Positions 42,036 to 48,491 of a stretch of DNA of 48,491 nt are shown here, in pieces; position 1 is the first letter of the stretch, and the number at the start of each line of letters is the position of its first letter. The translations under genes were made by a program, and so were the position numbers. The notes under the pieces were generated by a model. It was not told where the DNA came from. It was given only the letters and a program-made list of their open reading frames with translations, and did not search any database. Location: positions 1-48,491 of the forward strand of contig JAFUCO010000030.1 in the NCBI GenBank assembly GCA_017459635.1, written 5' to 3'. The stretch comes from Blautia sp. GTDB taxonomy: Bacteria > Bacillota > Clostridia > Lachnospirales > Lachnospiraceae.

Positions 42036-42404
42036 ATGGCTCGTATAGCTGGTGTAGACTTACCAAGAGAAAAACGTGTGGAAATCGGTCTTACTTACAT
42101 CTATGGGATCGGCAGATCCAGCGCGACAAAGATCGTAGCTGAGGCTGGCGTAAATCCTGACACCCGCGTCAGGGATCTCACCGATGAAGAAGTCAAAAAG
42201 CTTAGCACTGTCATTGAAGAGACAATGACCGTTGAAGGTGATCTGAGAAGGGAAATCGCTCTTAATATTAAGAGACTGCAGGAAATCGGCTGCTACAGAG
42301 GGATCCGTCATCGTAAAGGACTTCCGGTCCGTGGCCAGAAGACCAAGACGAATGCAAGAACACGCAAGGGTCCGAGAAGAACTGTTGCAAACAAGAAGAA
42401 ATAA
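42036..42404 (+). CDS. rpsM: 30S ribosomal protein S13
   Basis: A 122-residue S13 of the small-subunit head, which contacts the P-site tRNA and forms subunit bridges with the 50[21 protein letters not shown] and the [13 protein letters not shown] helix-hairpin-helix are diagnostic, as are [20 protein letters not shown] and [20 protein letters not shown] in the basic C-terminal tail. ATGGAGGA precedes the ATG. It is separated from rpmJ by 287 nt of structured leader, unusually long for this operon, and followed 39 nt later by rpsK. Confidence 0.97.
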   Translation: MARIAGVDLPREKRVEIGLTYIYGIGRSSATKIVAEAGVNPDTRVRDLTDEEVKKLSTVIEETMTVEGDLRREIALNIKRLQEIGCYRGIRHRKGLPVRGQKTKTNARTRKGPRRTVANKKK

Positions 42405-42443
42405 ACACTGTTGATAAAAAGGAAAGCGTAGGTTAGTTTTAAA

Positions 42444-42836
42444 ATGGCAAAAACCACAAGAAGAACGACAAAGCGTCGTGTCAAGAAAAACGTTGAACAT
42501 GGTCAGGCACATATCCAGTCTTCCTTCAACAATACTATCGTCACTCTGACTGACAATGAAGGAAATGCTCTTTCATGGGCAAGCGCAGGCGGGCTTGGCT
42601 TCAGAGGTTCAAGGAAATCTACCCCTTATGCAGCGCAGATGGCAGCAGAGACAGCTACCAAAGCTGCCCTGATCCATGGCCTGAAAACAGTTGATGTTAT
42701 GGTAAAAGGTCCGGGCTCCGGACGTGAAGCGGCTATCCGTGCTCTTCAGGCGTGCGGCCTTGAAGTTACCAGCATCCGTGACGTGACACCCGTTCCCCAT
42801 AATGGATGCCGTCCGCCAAAACGCAGAAGAGTCTGA
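42444..42836 (+). CDS. rpsK: 30S ribosomal protein S11
   Basis: A 130-residue S11, located at the platform near the mRNA exit. Landmarks are [35 protein letters not shown] and the C-terminal [19 protein letters not shown]-type tail (here [18 protein letters not shown]). The Arg/Lys-rich N-terminus ([17 protein letters not shown]) is normal. The ribosome binding site is weak (GTAGGTTAG), consistent with translational coupling to rpsM. Confidence 0.97.
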   Translation: MAKTTRRTTKRRVKKNVEHGQAHIQSSFNNTIVTLTDNEGNALSWASAGGLGFRGSRKSTPYAAQMAAETATKAALIHGLKTVDVMVKGPGSGREAAIRALQACGLEVTSIRDVTPVPHNGCRPPKRRRV

Positions 42837-42853
42837 TCAGGAGGTTAATTGAC

Positions 42854-43447
42854 ATGGCAGTAAACAGAGTACCTGTCCTTAAAAGGTGCAGATCACTTGG
42901 TCTGGAACCGTTATATCTTGGTATTGACAAGAAATCAACCAGAACACTGAAGCGCGCAAACCGTAAGGTTTCTGAGTACGGAATGCAGCTGAAGGAAAAA
43001 CAGAAAGCCAAATTCATCTATGGCGTTCTTGAGAAGCCGTTCCGCAACTATTATCTGAAGGCTGACAGAATGCAGGGACAGACAGGTGAAAACATGATGG
43101 TCATGCTGGAAAGCAGGCTTGACAATGTTATCTTCCGTCTTGGCTTTGCAAGAACACGCAGAGAGGCCCGTCAGATCGTTGATCACAGACATGTGACCGT
43201 AAACGGCAGGATCGTTAACATCCCGTCATACCTCGTAAAGGCCGGTGACGAGATCGAGATCAAGGAAAAAGCTAAAGGATCCCAGAGATACAAAGATATC
43301 CTTGAAGTAACAGGCGGCAGGATGGTTCCTGCATGGCTGGATTCTGATCAGGAGAATCTTAAGGGAACCGTAAAAGAGCTTCCGAAGAGGGAAGATATTG
43401 ATGTTCCTGTAAATGAGATGCTCATCGTCGAGTTGTATTCTAAATAA
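42854..43447 (+). CDS. rpsD: 30S ribosomal protein S4
   Basis: A 197-residue S4, a primary 16S-binding assembly protein and often an operon repressor in Firmicutes. It opens MAVNRVPVLKRCRSLGLEP and carries the S4 RNA-binding domain MLESRLDNVIFRLGFARTR with VDHRHVTVNGRIVNIPS. The N-terminal region lacks the zinc-binding CxxC cluster of the C+ form, so it is a C- type. The ATG at 42854 follows CAGGAGG; longer frames from 42806 overlap rpsK and are unlikely. It ends 126 nt before rpoA. Confidence 0.96.
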   Translation: MAVNRVPVLKRCRSLGLEPLYLGIDKKSTRTLKRANRKVSEYGMQLKEKQKAKFIYGVLEKPFRNYYLKADRMQGQTGENMMVMLESRLDNVIFRLGFARTRREARQIVDHRHVTVNGRIVNIPSYLVKAGDEIEIKEKAKGSQRYKDILEVTGGRMVPAWLDSDQENLKGTVKELPKREDIDVPVNEMLIVELYSK

Positions 43448-43573
43448 TGTCTGTAAATAACAGTAACTGTTCGAGACAGATACGAATTAAGGAACACACT
43501 GACGCAGCCCGGATGAGGCCCGGCAGAAGCCGGACCTGAAATACTGAAACATCCATACAGGAGGGATTGTATA

Positions 43574-44533
43574 GTGTTCGATTTCAATAAGCCCAAAATT
43601 GAAATTAAGGAGATTTCCGAGGACAAAAAATTCGGAAGATTCGTGGTCGAGCCCCTGGAAAGAGGATATGGCACTACCCTTGGCAACTCTCTCAGAAGAA
43701 TTATGCTTTCTTCGTTGCCGGGTGCAGCTGTGAGTCAGGTGAAAATTGACGGTGTACTTCATGAATTCAGCTCTATTCCGGGCGTGAAGGAAGATGTAAC
43801 CGAAATAATCATGAACCTGAAAAGCCTTGCCATAAAGAACTCAAGCAGTGATAATGAGCCGAAGATGGCATATATCGAATGCGATGGCAAGGGCGTTGTG
43901 ACAGCTGCTGACATTCAGACAGACCAGGATATCGAGATCATCAATAAGGATCAGGTAATTGCTACCCTTAACGGCGGTGCTGACTGCAGGCTTGTGATGG
44001 AGCTCACTATTACCAAGGGACGCGGTTATGTAAGCGCCGATAAAGGTAAGAGCGAGGATATGCCGATCGGAGCCCTTGCGGTCGATGCTATCTATACTCC
44101 GGTTGAGAGAGTAAACATGATAGTTGAGAATACACGTGTAGGTCAGGTTACCGACTATGATAAGCTGACACTGGACGTATATACCAACGGTACTCTTCCT
44201 CCGGATGAAGCCGTGAGCCTTTCAGCAAAGGTTCTGAGCGAGCACCTGAGCCTGTTCATCGATCTTTCAGAGAACGCTAAGAACGCTGAGATCATGGTCG
44301 AAAAAGAAGACGACGAGAAAGAGACTATCCTTCAGATGAGCATTGACGAGCTCGAACTTTCGGTTCGCTCGTACAATTGCCTGAAGAGGGCAGGAATTAA
44401 TACCGTTGAAGAGCTGTGCAGCAAGACATCGGATGATATGATGAAGGTTCGTAACCTGGGCCGCAAGTCACTCGAGGAAGTACTTGCCAAGCTTAAAGAG
44501 CTGGGACTTCAGCTGCAGCCTTCAGAAGAGTAG
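43574..44533 (+). CDS. rpoA: DNA-directed RNA polymerase alpha subunit
   Basis: A 319-residue alpha subunit. The N-terminal domain, which dimerises and holds beta and beta-prime, includes [20 protein letters not shown] and [20 protein letters not shown]. The acidic linker ([17 protein letters not shown]) leads to the C-terminal domain with [20 protein letters not shown] and [19 protein letters not shown], which contacts UP elements and activators. The start is GTG 43574 after GGAGGGATTG. The gap from rpsD holds a CCGGC-AGAA-GCCGG hairpin and an AACAGT/ACTGTT palindrome, a possible S4 binding site or processing signal. Confidence 0.97.
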   Translation: MFDFNKPKIEIKEISEDKKFGRFVVEPLERGYGTTLGNSLRRIMLSSLPGAAVSQVKIDGVLHEFSSIPGVKEDVTEIIMNLKSLAIKNSSSDNEPKMAYIECDGKGVVTAADIQTDQDIEIINKDQVIATLNGGADCRLVMELTITKGRGYVSADKGKSEDMPIGALAVDAIYTPVERVNMIVENTRVGQVTDYDKLTLDVYTNGTLPPDEAVSLSAKVLSEHLSLFIDLSENAKNAEIMVEKEDDEKETILQMSIDELELSVRSYNCLKRAGINTVEELCSKTSDDMMKVRNLGRKSLEEVLAKLKELGLQLQPSEE

Positions 44534-44641
44534 ATAATTGGAAAAAGGCGGTCTGACCGCCATAGATTGCAGTGGATGCCAGACACCGGGCAGTAAGACC
44601 GAACAAGCATGTCCGGATGTCCCACAGATGGAGGAATAAAG

Positions 44642-45178
44642 ATGGCAGGATACAGAAAACTCAGCAGAACTTCTGATCAGAGGAAAGCACTCCTCAGGAA
44701 CCAGGTAACAATGCTTCTTTATCACGGAAAGATCCGTACAACTGAAGCAAAGGCAAAGGAGATCCGCCGTATAGCAGAGTCCCTGATAGCTTCAGCTGTC
44801 AAGGAAAGAGACAACTTTGAGACCGTTACCGTTACAGCAAAGGTTCCGCGCAAGAATGCTGACGGCAAGAGAGTCAAAGAAGTAGTAGACGGCAAGAAAA
44901 AGACCGTATACGACGAAGTTCAGAAGGAAATCAAAAAAGATGCTCCCGGAAGACTTCATGCACGCCGCGAGATGCTGAAGGTGTTCTATCCTATCAAGGA
45001 AGTACCGGATAAGGGTGCCGGCCGCAAGAAGAACACAAAGCAGGTTGACATGGTCGAAAAGATGTTCAGCGAGATCGCTCCGAAGTATGCGAACCGTAAC
45101 GGTGGTTACACACGTATCGTAAAGATCGGTCCGCGTCACGGCGATGGTGCTATGGAAGTTCTGATCGAGCTGGTATAA
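44642..45178 (+). CDS. rplQ: 50S ribosomal protein L17 with a lineage insertion
   Basis: A 178-residue L17 at the polypeptide exit side of the 50S. The core [19 protein letters not shown] and [12 protein letters not shown] are typical, and it ends [17 protein letters not shown] followed by MEVLIELV. Compared with the common length of about 120 residues it has a charged insertion at about residues 52-103, including [20 protein letters not shown]. Related long forms are, as I recall, usual in Lachnospiraceae. The ATG at 44642 is chosen over 44609 because GGAGG lies immediately ahead. It ends the operon; a terminator follows. Confidence 0.95.
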   Translation: MAGYRKLSRTSDQRKALLRNQVTMLLYHGKIRTTEAKAKEIRRIAESLIASAVKERDNFETVTVTAKVPRKNADGKRVKEVVDGKKKTVYDEVQKEIKKDAPGRLHARREMLKVFYPIKEVPDKGAGRKKNTKQVDMVEKMFSEIAPKYANRNGGYTRIVKIGPRHGDGAMEVLIELV

Positions 45179-45247
45179 GAATAAAGTGGCTGCATGGCGC
45201 CGTACATAATGCGCCTGTGCAGAAACGCATAAAAAAGATATTTTTAT

Positions 45248-45285
45248 CGCTGCGGTTCGGATTTTCTGTGCCGCAGCGTTTTTTT
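45248..45285 (+). terminator. Terminator of the alpha ribosomal operon
   Basis: CGCTGCGG (45248-45255) pairs with CCGCAGCG (45271-45278), followed by seven T. murT begins 14 nt later, so some read-through may drive murT-gatD; no separate promoter is evident. Confidence 0.9.
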
Positions 45286-45299
45286 GAAGGTACATGTTT

Positions 45300-46637
45300 A
45301 TGGGAATCAGATGCACGGCCGCTGTACTGGCGGCAAAAGCGACAGGCTTTTTTTGCAGGCTGACCGGAAAGCAGGGTGTTACCCTTGCCGGGAAGGTCGC
45401 ACTTGCAGTCTGCCCGGATATCCTTCCGCAGCTGTCAGGACAGGTGAGAAAAAAAATCTTTGTTACCTGCGGAACCAACGGGAAGACGACCACGAACAAT
45501 ATGCTTGCTTCAGCTATTGAGGCTGAGGGGTATAAGGTAGTATGCAACCATACAGGATCAAATATGCTGAACGGTGTGGCTGCAGCATTTGCCCTCAGCG
45601 CAAAATGGTATGGTAAGCTCGACGCGGATTATGCTGTGATAGAGGTTGATGAAGCTTCAACCAGGTATGTCTTTCCCGCAATACATCCGGATTATATGCT
45701 GATGACAAATCTGTTCCGTGACCAGCTTGACAGGTACGGTGAGATCGATATAACAATGAACATTCTGGAAGAGATGATCCGGACTGTTCCAAAGATGAAG
45801 CTGATAATAAATGCTGATGATGCTCTTTCCGAATTCCTTGCAGAAGACTCGGGCAACCGTTTCGTTACCTACGGTATCAGCCGCCCCGTAATTAAGGGCA
45901 CCGCAAATGAGATCCGCGAAGGACAGTTCTGCAAGAAGTGCGGGACCAGGCTCAGTTATCGCTTTTATCATTACAGCCAGCTTGGAGATTATTCCTGCCC
46001 GAAATGCGGGTTTAAAAGGCCTGTGCCGAAATATGACGGATATGATGTCGATGTATCGGATAATATCTCGTTCTGTGTGGAGAACAGAAGACTCTCCGCT
46101 TCATACCGGGGCTTTTATAACGTCTATAATATACTGGCAGCATATGCGGCAATGAGGACGGCGCGTATTCCAGTCGAACATTTTCAGAAGATGCTTGATG
46201 GCTTTCATCCGGAAAACGGAAGGATGGAGCAGTTTAATTATAAAGATACCCGCATAATTTTAAACCTTGCCAAAAATCCGGCCGGCTTCAACCAGAACAT
46301 TGCCTCGGTCATGCAGGATACGTCGCCAAAGGATATTATAATAGTTATAAACGATAACGCCCAGGACGGGCGGGACATCTCATGGCTGTGGGATGTTGAC
46401 TTTGACGCGTTTGGCGACAGCAGCATTAATTCCATAACTGTGAGCGGAATAAGGTGCCACGACATGCGCCTGAGGATGAAATATGTGGATATTCCTGCAC
46501 TGCTTGAGAAAGATGTTGAGACTGCTGTCAGGAAGAGGGCAGAGGACGGGGTGAAAAACCTGTATGTCCTGGTGAATTATACGGCGCTTTTTGATACCAG
46601 AAATATACTTAAAAGGCTGGAGGATAGTAAAGGATGA
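45300..46637 (+). CDS. murT: Lipid II isoglutaminyl synthase, MurT subunit
   Basis: A 445-residue Mur-ligase-like protein that, with GatD, amidates the D-glutamate of lipid II to D-isoglutamine. The P-loop is CGTNGKTTTNNML; the central domain shows IEVDEASTRYVFP and MTNLFRDQLDRYGE. A zinc ribbon of the MurT type has CKKCG and CPKCG about 30 residues apart. The C-terminal DUF1727 domain carries LNLAKNPAGFNQNIASV and VINDNAQDGRDISWLWDVDF. ATG 45300 is preferred over 45294 since GAAGG lies nine bases ahead of it. It overlaps gatD by four bases. Its place next to rplQ is not the usual operon partner. Confidence 0.93.
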   Translation: MGIRCTAAVLAAKATGFFCRLTGKQGVTLAGKVALAVCPDILPQLSGQVRKKIFVTCGTNGKTTTNNMLASAIEAEGYKVVCNHTGSNMLNGVAAAFALSAKWYGKLDADYAVIEVDEASTRYVFPAIHPDYMLMTNLFRDQLDRYGEIDITMNILEEMIRTVPKMKLIINADDALSEFLAEDSGNRFVTYGISRPVIKGTANEIREGQFCKKCGTRLSYRFYHYSQLGDYSCPKCGFKRPVPKYDGYDVDVSDNISFCVENRRLSASYRGFYNVYNILAAYAAMRTARIPVEHFQKMLDGFHPENGRMEQFNYKDTRIILNLAKNPAGFNQNIASVMQDTSPKDIIIVINDNAQDGRDISWLWDVDFDAFGDSSINSITVSGIRCHDMRLRMKYVDIPALLEKDVETAVRKRAEDGVKNLYVLVNYTALFDTRNILKRLEDSKG

Positions 46638-47359
46638 AAATCACGATAGGGCATCTGTACCCCGACCTTTTAAATCTGTATGGCGACAGGGGTAATATAA
46701 AGTGCCTCGAAAAAAGATGTGAATGGCGAGGAATTGAAGCCGAGACGATCCGTTTCGAGTTAAATGATAAGATCAGCTTCGATAATCTGGACATAGTTCT
46801 GCTTGGAGGTGGTTCTGACAGGGAACAGATGATAGTATGCACAAGGCTGCAGGAGATCCGGGAGGATTTTCAGCAGTATGTTGAGGACGGCGGAGTAGTA
46901 ATAGCTGTATGTGGAGGGTATCAGCTGCTGGGCCATTATTACCGTACAGAGCAGGGAGAGATGAAGGGACTGAGCCTTGTTGATCTTTATACTGAACAGG
47001 GAGAGGGCCGCCTGATAGGTAATGTTGTGCTTAAGAGCGATCTTTTCGATATGCCGGTCACAGGATTTGAAAACCATGGGGGCAGAACGACACTTGGCAA
47101 TTGCAGACCTCTTGGAAAAGTGATCAGCGGATTTGGAAACGATGGAAAGAGCGGATATGAAGGAGCGGTATACAAAAATGTGATAGGGACCTACCTTCAC
47201 GGGCCGGTGCTTCCGAAAAATCCGGATCTTGCGGACTACCTTATAAAGAAAGCCCTGGAGAGAAAGTACGGGAAAGCTGTAAGCCTTTCACCTCTTGATG
47301 ATACAGAGGAAAAAGAAGCGAACGCATATATCTTTGAACGCTTTGCAGGAAAAAAGTGA
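46634..47359 (+). CDS. gatD: Lipid II isoglutaminyl synthase, glutaminase subunit GatD
   Basis: A 241-residue class I glutamine amidotransferase of the CobB/CobQ type that delivers ammonia to MurT. The nucleophile is Cys93 in AVCGGYQLLGHYY; the catalytic histidine is in GTYLHGPVLPKNPDLADYL. It opens with ITIGHLYPDLLNLYGDRGN, typical of GatD. The start codon overlaps the murT stop (ATGA), so the subunits are translationally coupled. A weak AGCGG/CCGCTTTT hairpin follows at about 47360-47392, perhaps a terminator, before the rubredoxin promoter. Confidence 0.94.
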   Translation: MKITIGHLYPDLLNLYGDRGNIKCLEKRCEWRGIEAETIRFELNDKISFDNLDIVLLGGGSDREQMIVCTRLQEIREDFQQYVEDGGVVIAVCGGYQLLGHYYRTEQGEMKGLSLVDLYTEQGEGRLIGNVVLKSDLFDMPVTGFENHGGRTTLGNCRPLGKVISGFGNDGKSGYEGAVYKNVIGTYLHGPVLPKNPDLADYLIKKALERKYGKAVSLSPLDDTEEKEANAYIFERFAGKK

Positions 47360-47450
47360 GCGGATTATTTGTCTGAAATGCCGCTTTTCCGGTAAAAACA
47401 AGGAGAGACAGACTTCAAATATAAAGGCAAAATACTAATTGGCAAAAGTC

Positions 47451-47479
47451 TTGCAAAGCAGGTTTACGGAATGTATAAT
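47451..47479 (+). promoter_or_regulatory. Promoter of the rubredoxin gene
   Basis: TTGCAA (47451-47456), a 17-nt spacer and perfect TATAAT (47474-47479). A small CCGAAA/TTTCGG stem (47489-47504) lies in the short leader and includes GGAG in its loop. Confidence 0.75.
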
Positions 47480-47536
47480 TATGTCTATCCGAAAGGAGTT
47501 TCGGAAACCAACAAGAAATAGAAGGGAGCAAATAAT

Positions 47537-47695
47537 ATGCAGAAATATGTTTGCGAGCCATGCGGTTATGAATATGATCCTGCTGTAGGCGATCCGGACA
47601 ATGGTATTGCTCCGGGTACAGCTTTTGAGGACCTCCCGGATGATTGGACATGTCCAATCTGTGGAGTTTCAAAGGACGAGTTTGTACCTGCATAA
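47537..47695 (+). CDS. Rubredoxin
   Basis: A 52-residue one-iron electron carrier. The four ligands are in CEPCG (Cys6, Cys9) and CPICG (Cys39, Cys42), with the usual aromatic residues (Tyr4, Tyr11, Trp37) around the iron site and the family segment [16 protein letters not shown]. In anaerobes rubredoxin passes electrons to rubrerythrin, superoxide reductase or flavodiiron proteins in oxygen and peroxide defence. GAAGGGAG precedes the ATG. It is monocistronic, between its own promoter and a terminator. No partner oxidoreductase is adjacent. Confidence 0.97.
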   Translation: MQKYVCEPCGYEYDPAVGDPDNGIAPGTAFEDLPDDWTCPICGVSKDEFVPA

Positions 47696-47705
47696 CAGTG
47701 AATCG

Positions 47706-47746
47706 AGGTGCCGAAAGCCAGGGGGGCTTTTGACACCTTGTTTTTT
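47706..47746 (+). terminator. Terminator after rubredoxin
   Basis: AGGTG/CACCT outer stem and CGAAAGCC/GGCTTTTG inner stem (one G-U), ending in TTGTTTTTT. Confidence 0.85.
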
Positions 47747-47768
47747 CCGGGGAGATAAGGGGCTGAAT

Positions 47769-48491
47769 ATGGCAAAATACAACAATCAGAAAGCTAAAAT
47801 ACTATTTTTGCAGCAGATGTTGTATGAAACGGGGGAGAATCATACAATATCCATGCAGATGATACTGGATAATCTTCAAAAAAGAGGCATCAGAGCGGAA
47901 CGGAAGAGCATTTACGACGATATGGATGTACTTCGCTATTTCGGGATGGACATCAGGTACAGGAGAGAACGGCCCTCAGGATACTATCTTGAAAAACTTA
48001 CTGAGGCTGCGGAAAAAATGCCTGAGCCTGTATACACGCCTCATGCTGAGCCTGATGAAAATGAAGCGGTACTGGAAAATGAAGCGGTACCAGATGATGA
48101 AGTGATACCGGATAATGAAGCGGTACAGGAGACTGAAGCAGCAGGTGAAGATAACGCTATAGCAGAGGCTGAGAGCGGTTCGGAGTACTATAAAGACCAG
48201 GCACCTGATTTTACTTCATGGATGAAGCCTGAAAGCAGCAGCCGTAAGAAACAGATGAAGCTTCAGTGCACGGACAGCGGGCACGGGCTCGCCAGAAGTT
48301 ATTTCGGTGACAGTGCGGAGTACAGGAAACGGGAAGACGGTTATTATATCATAACAGCACCGCTGCAGGAGACGTCCGGCTTTTTTGGCTGGGTGACAGC
48401 ATCAGGCGGGAACATCCGTATTATTAAGCCTAAAAAGACTGCTCAGGCTTACCGTGAATACCTTAAGGGCATAATAAAGGATTATAAAGGA
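47769..48491 (+). CDS. WYL-domain transcriptional regulator, cut by the window end
   Basis: The first 241 residues of a DeoR/YafY-like regulator; no stop codon before the edge. The N-terminal winged helix is at about residues 5-70 (AKILFLQQMLYETGENHTIS, RKSIYDDMDVLRYFG). The part near residues 172-225 (DSGHGLARSYFGD, GYYIITAPLQETSGFFGWVT) resembles the C-terminal (WCX) region of WYL proteins. In between is an acidic linker with five imperfect six-residue repeats around NEAV, where the WYL core would normally lie. WYL proteins sense nucleic acids or nucleotides and often regulate defence or envelope genes. The start ATG 47769 has GGGGAGATAAGGGG ahead. The target is unknown. Confidence 0.7.
   Translation, partial: MAKYNNQKAKILFLQQMLYETGENHTISMQMILDNLQKRGIRAERKSIYDDMDVLRYFGMDIRYRRERPSGYYLEKLTEAAEKMPEPVYTPHAEPDENEAVLENEAVPDDEVIPDNEAVQETEAAGEDNAIAEAESGSEYYKDQAPDFTSWMKPESSSRKKQMKLQCTDSGHGLARSYFGDSAEYRKREDGYYIITAPLQETSGFFGWVTASGGNIRIIKPKKTAQAYREYLKGIIKDYKG
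48054..48141 (+). repeat. Imperfect 18-bp tandem repeat in the WYL regulator linker
   Basis: Five degenerate copies of an 18-nt unit of the type GATGAAAATGAAGCGGTA, in frame, encoding DENEAV-like hexapeptides. The phase is preserved throughout. Confidence 0.75.

Overview
The window reads as a chromosomal segment of a low-to-mid GC clostridial Firmicute, most likely a Lachnospiraceae member. The reasons are the six-cysteine SCIFF peptide with its radical-SAM maturase, families typical of that group (DUF5688, DUF5685, MurT/GatD, a fused SecDF), strong GGAGG-type ribosome binding sites, sigma-A promoters with 17-nt spacers, and a gene order (SCIFF, maturase, secDF, recJ, apt, rel, MBL hydrolase, hemZ, hisS, aspS) familiar from Clostridia. 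No tRNA, rRNA, CRISPR array or intact insertion sequence was recognised. All identifications come from reading motifs; no database search was run.

Layout. 1-3.3 kb: a low-molecular-weight phosphatase, a 155-bp foldback repeat, a DUF5688 protein and a CorC/CNNM-type membrane protein on the minus strand. 3.3-18.5 kb: a long plus-strand housekeeping series, starting with the SCIFF ranthipeptide pair and continuing through SecDF, RecJ, Apt, a bifunctional (p)ppGpp synthetase/hydrolase, a metallo-hydrolase, a HemZ-like radical-SAM protein, an HD-GYP phosphodiesterase, HisS and AspS. 18.5-26.2 kb: a divergent lipoprotein gene and a four-gene ABC exporter with two MacA/HlyD-like adaptors, a MacB-type ATPase and a permease. 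The second adaptor carries about 440 residues of acidic, tyrosine-rich sequence inside its hairpin, and the first has a 117-residue acidic tail. 26.2-31.3 kb: DegV, ArgS, a HAD phosphatase, a CPBP protease and an RsuA-type pseudouridine synthase. 31.3-33.4 kb: a highly structured intergenic region followed by rpsB-tsf. 33.4-36.1 kb: an accessory region with two direct repeats, an orphan Asp3-like protein, and a DUF5685/J-domain pair. 36.2-41.5 kb: three secreted NlpC/P60-type cell-wall hydrolases, two of them tandem paralogues with glucan/choline-binding-type repeats; the last two have WalR-like direct repeats near their promoters. 41.5-45.2 kb: rpmJ, rpsM, rpsK, rpsD, rpoA and rplQ, with their own promoter and a structured leader. 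45.3-48.5 kb: murT-gatD, rubredoxin and a truncated WYL-type regulator.

Working together: the exporter, lipoprotein, CPBP protease, NlpC/P60 proteins and MurT/GatD form an envelope-oriented gene set. The 3.4-18.4 kb series joins secretion, DNA repair, stringent response and aminoacyl-tRNA synthesis. The most unusual content is the two-adaptor exporter with its giant acidic insertion, the orphan Asp3-like gene, the DUF5685 protein with two Asp-rich motifs resembling isoprenoid synthases, and the structured RNA leader between rpmJ and rpsM.
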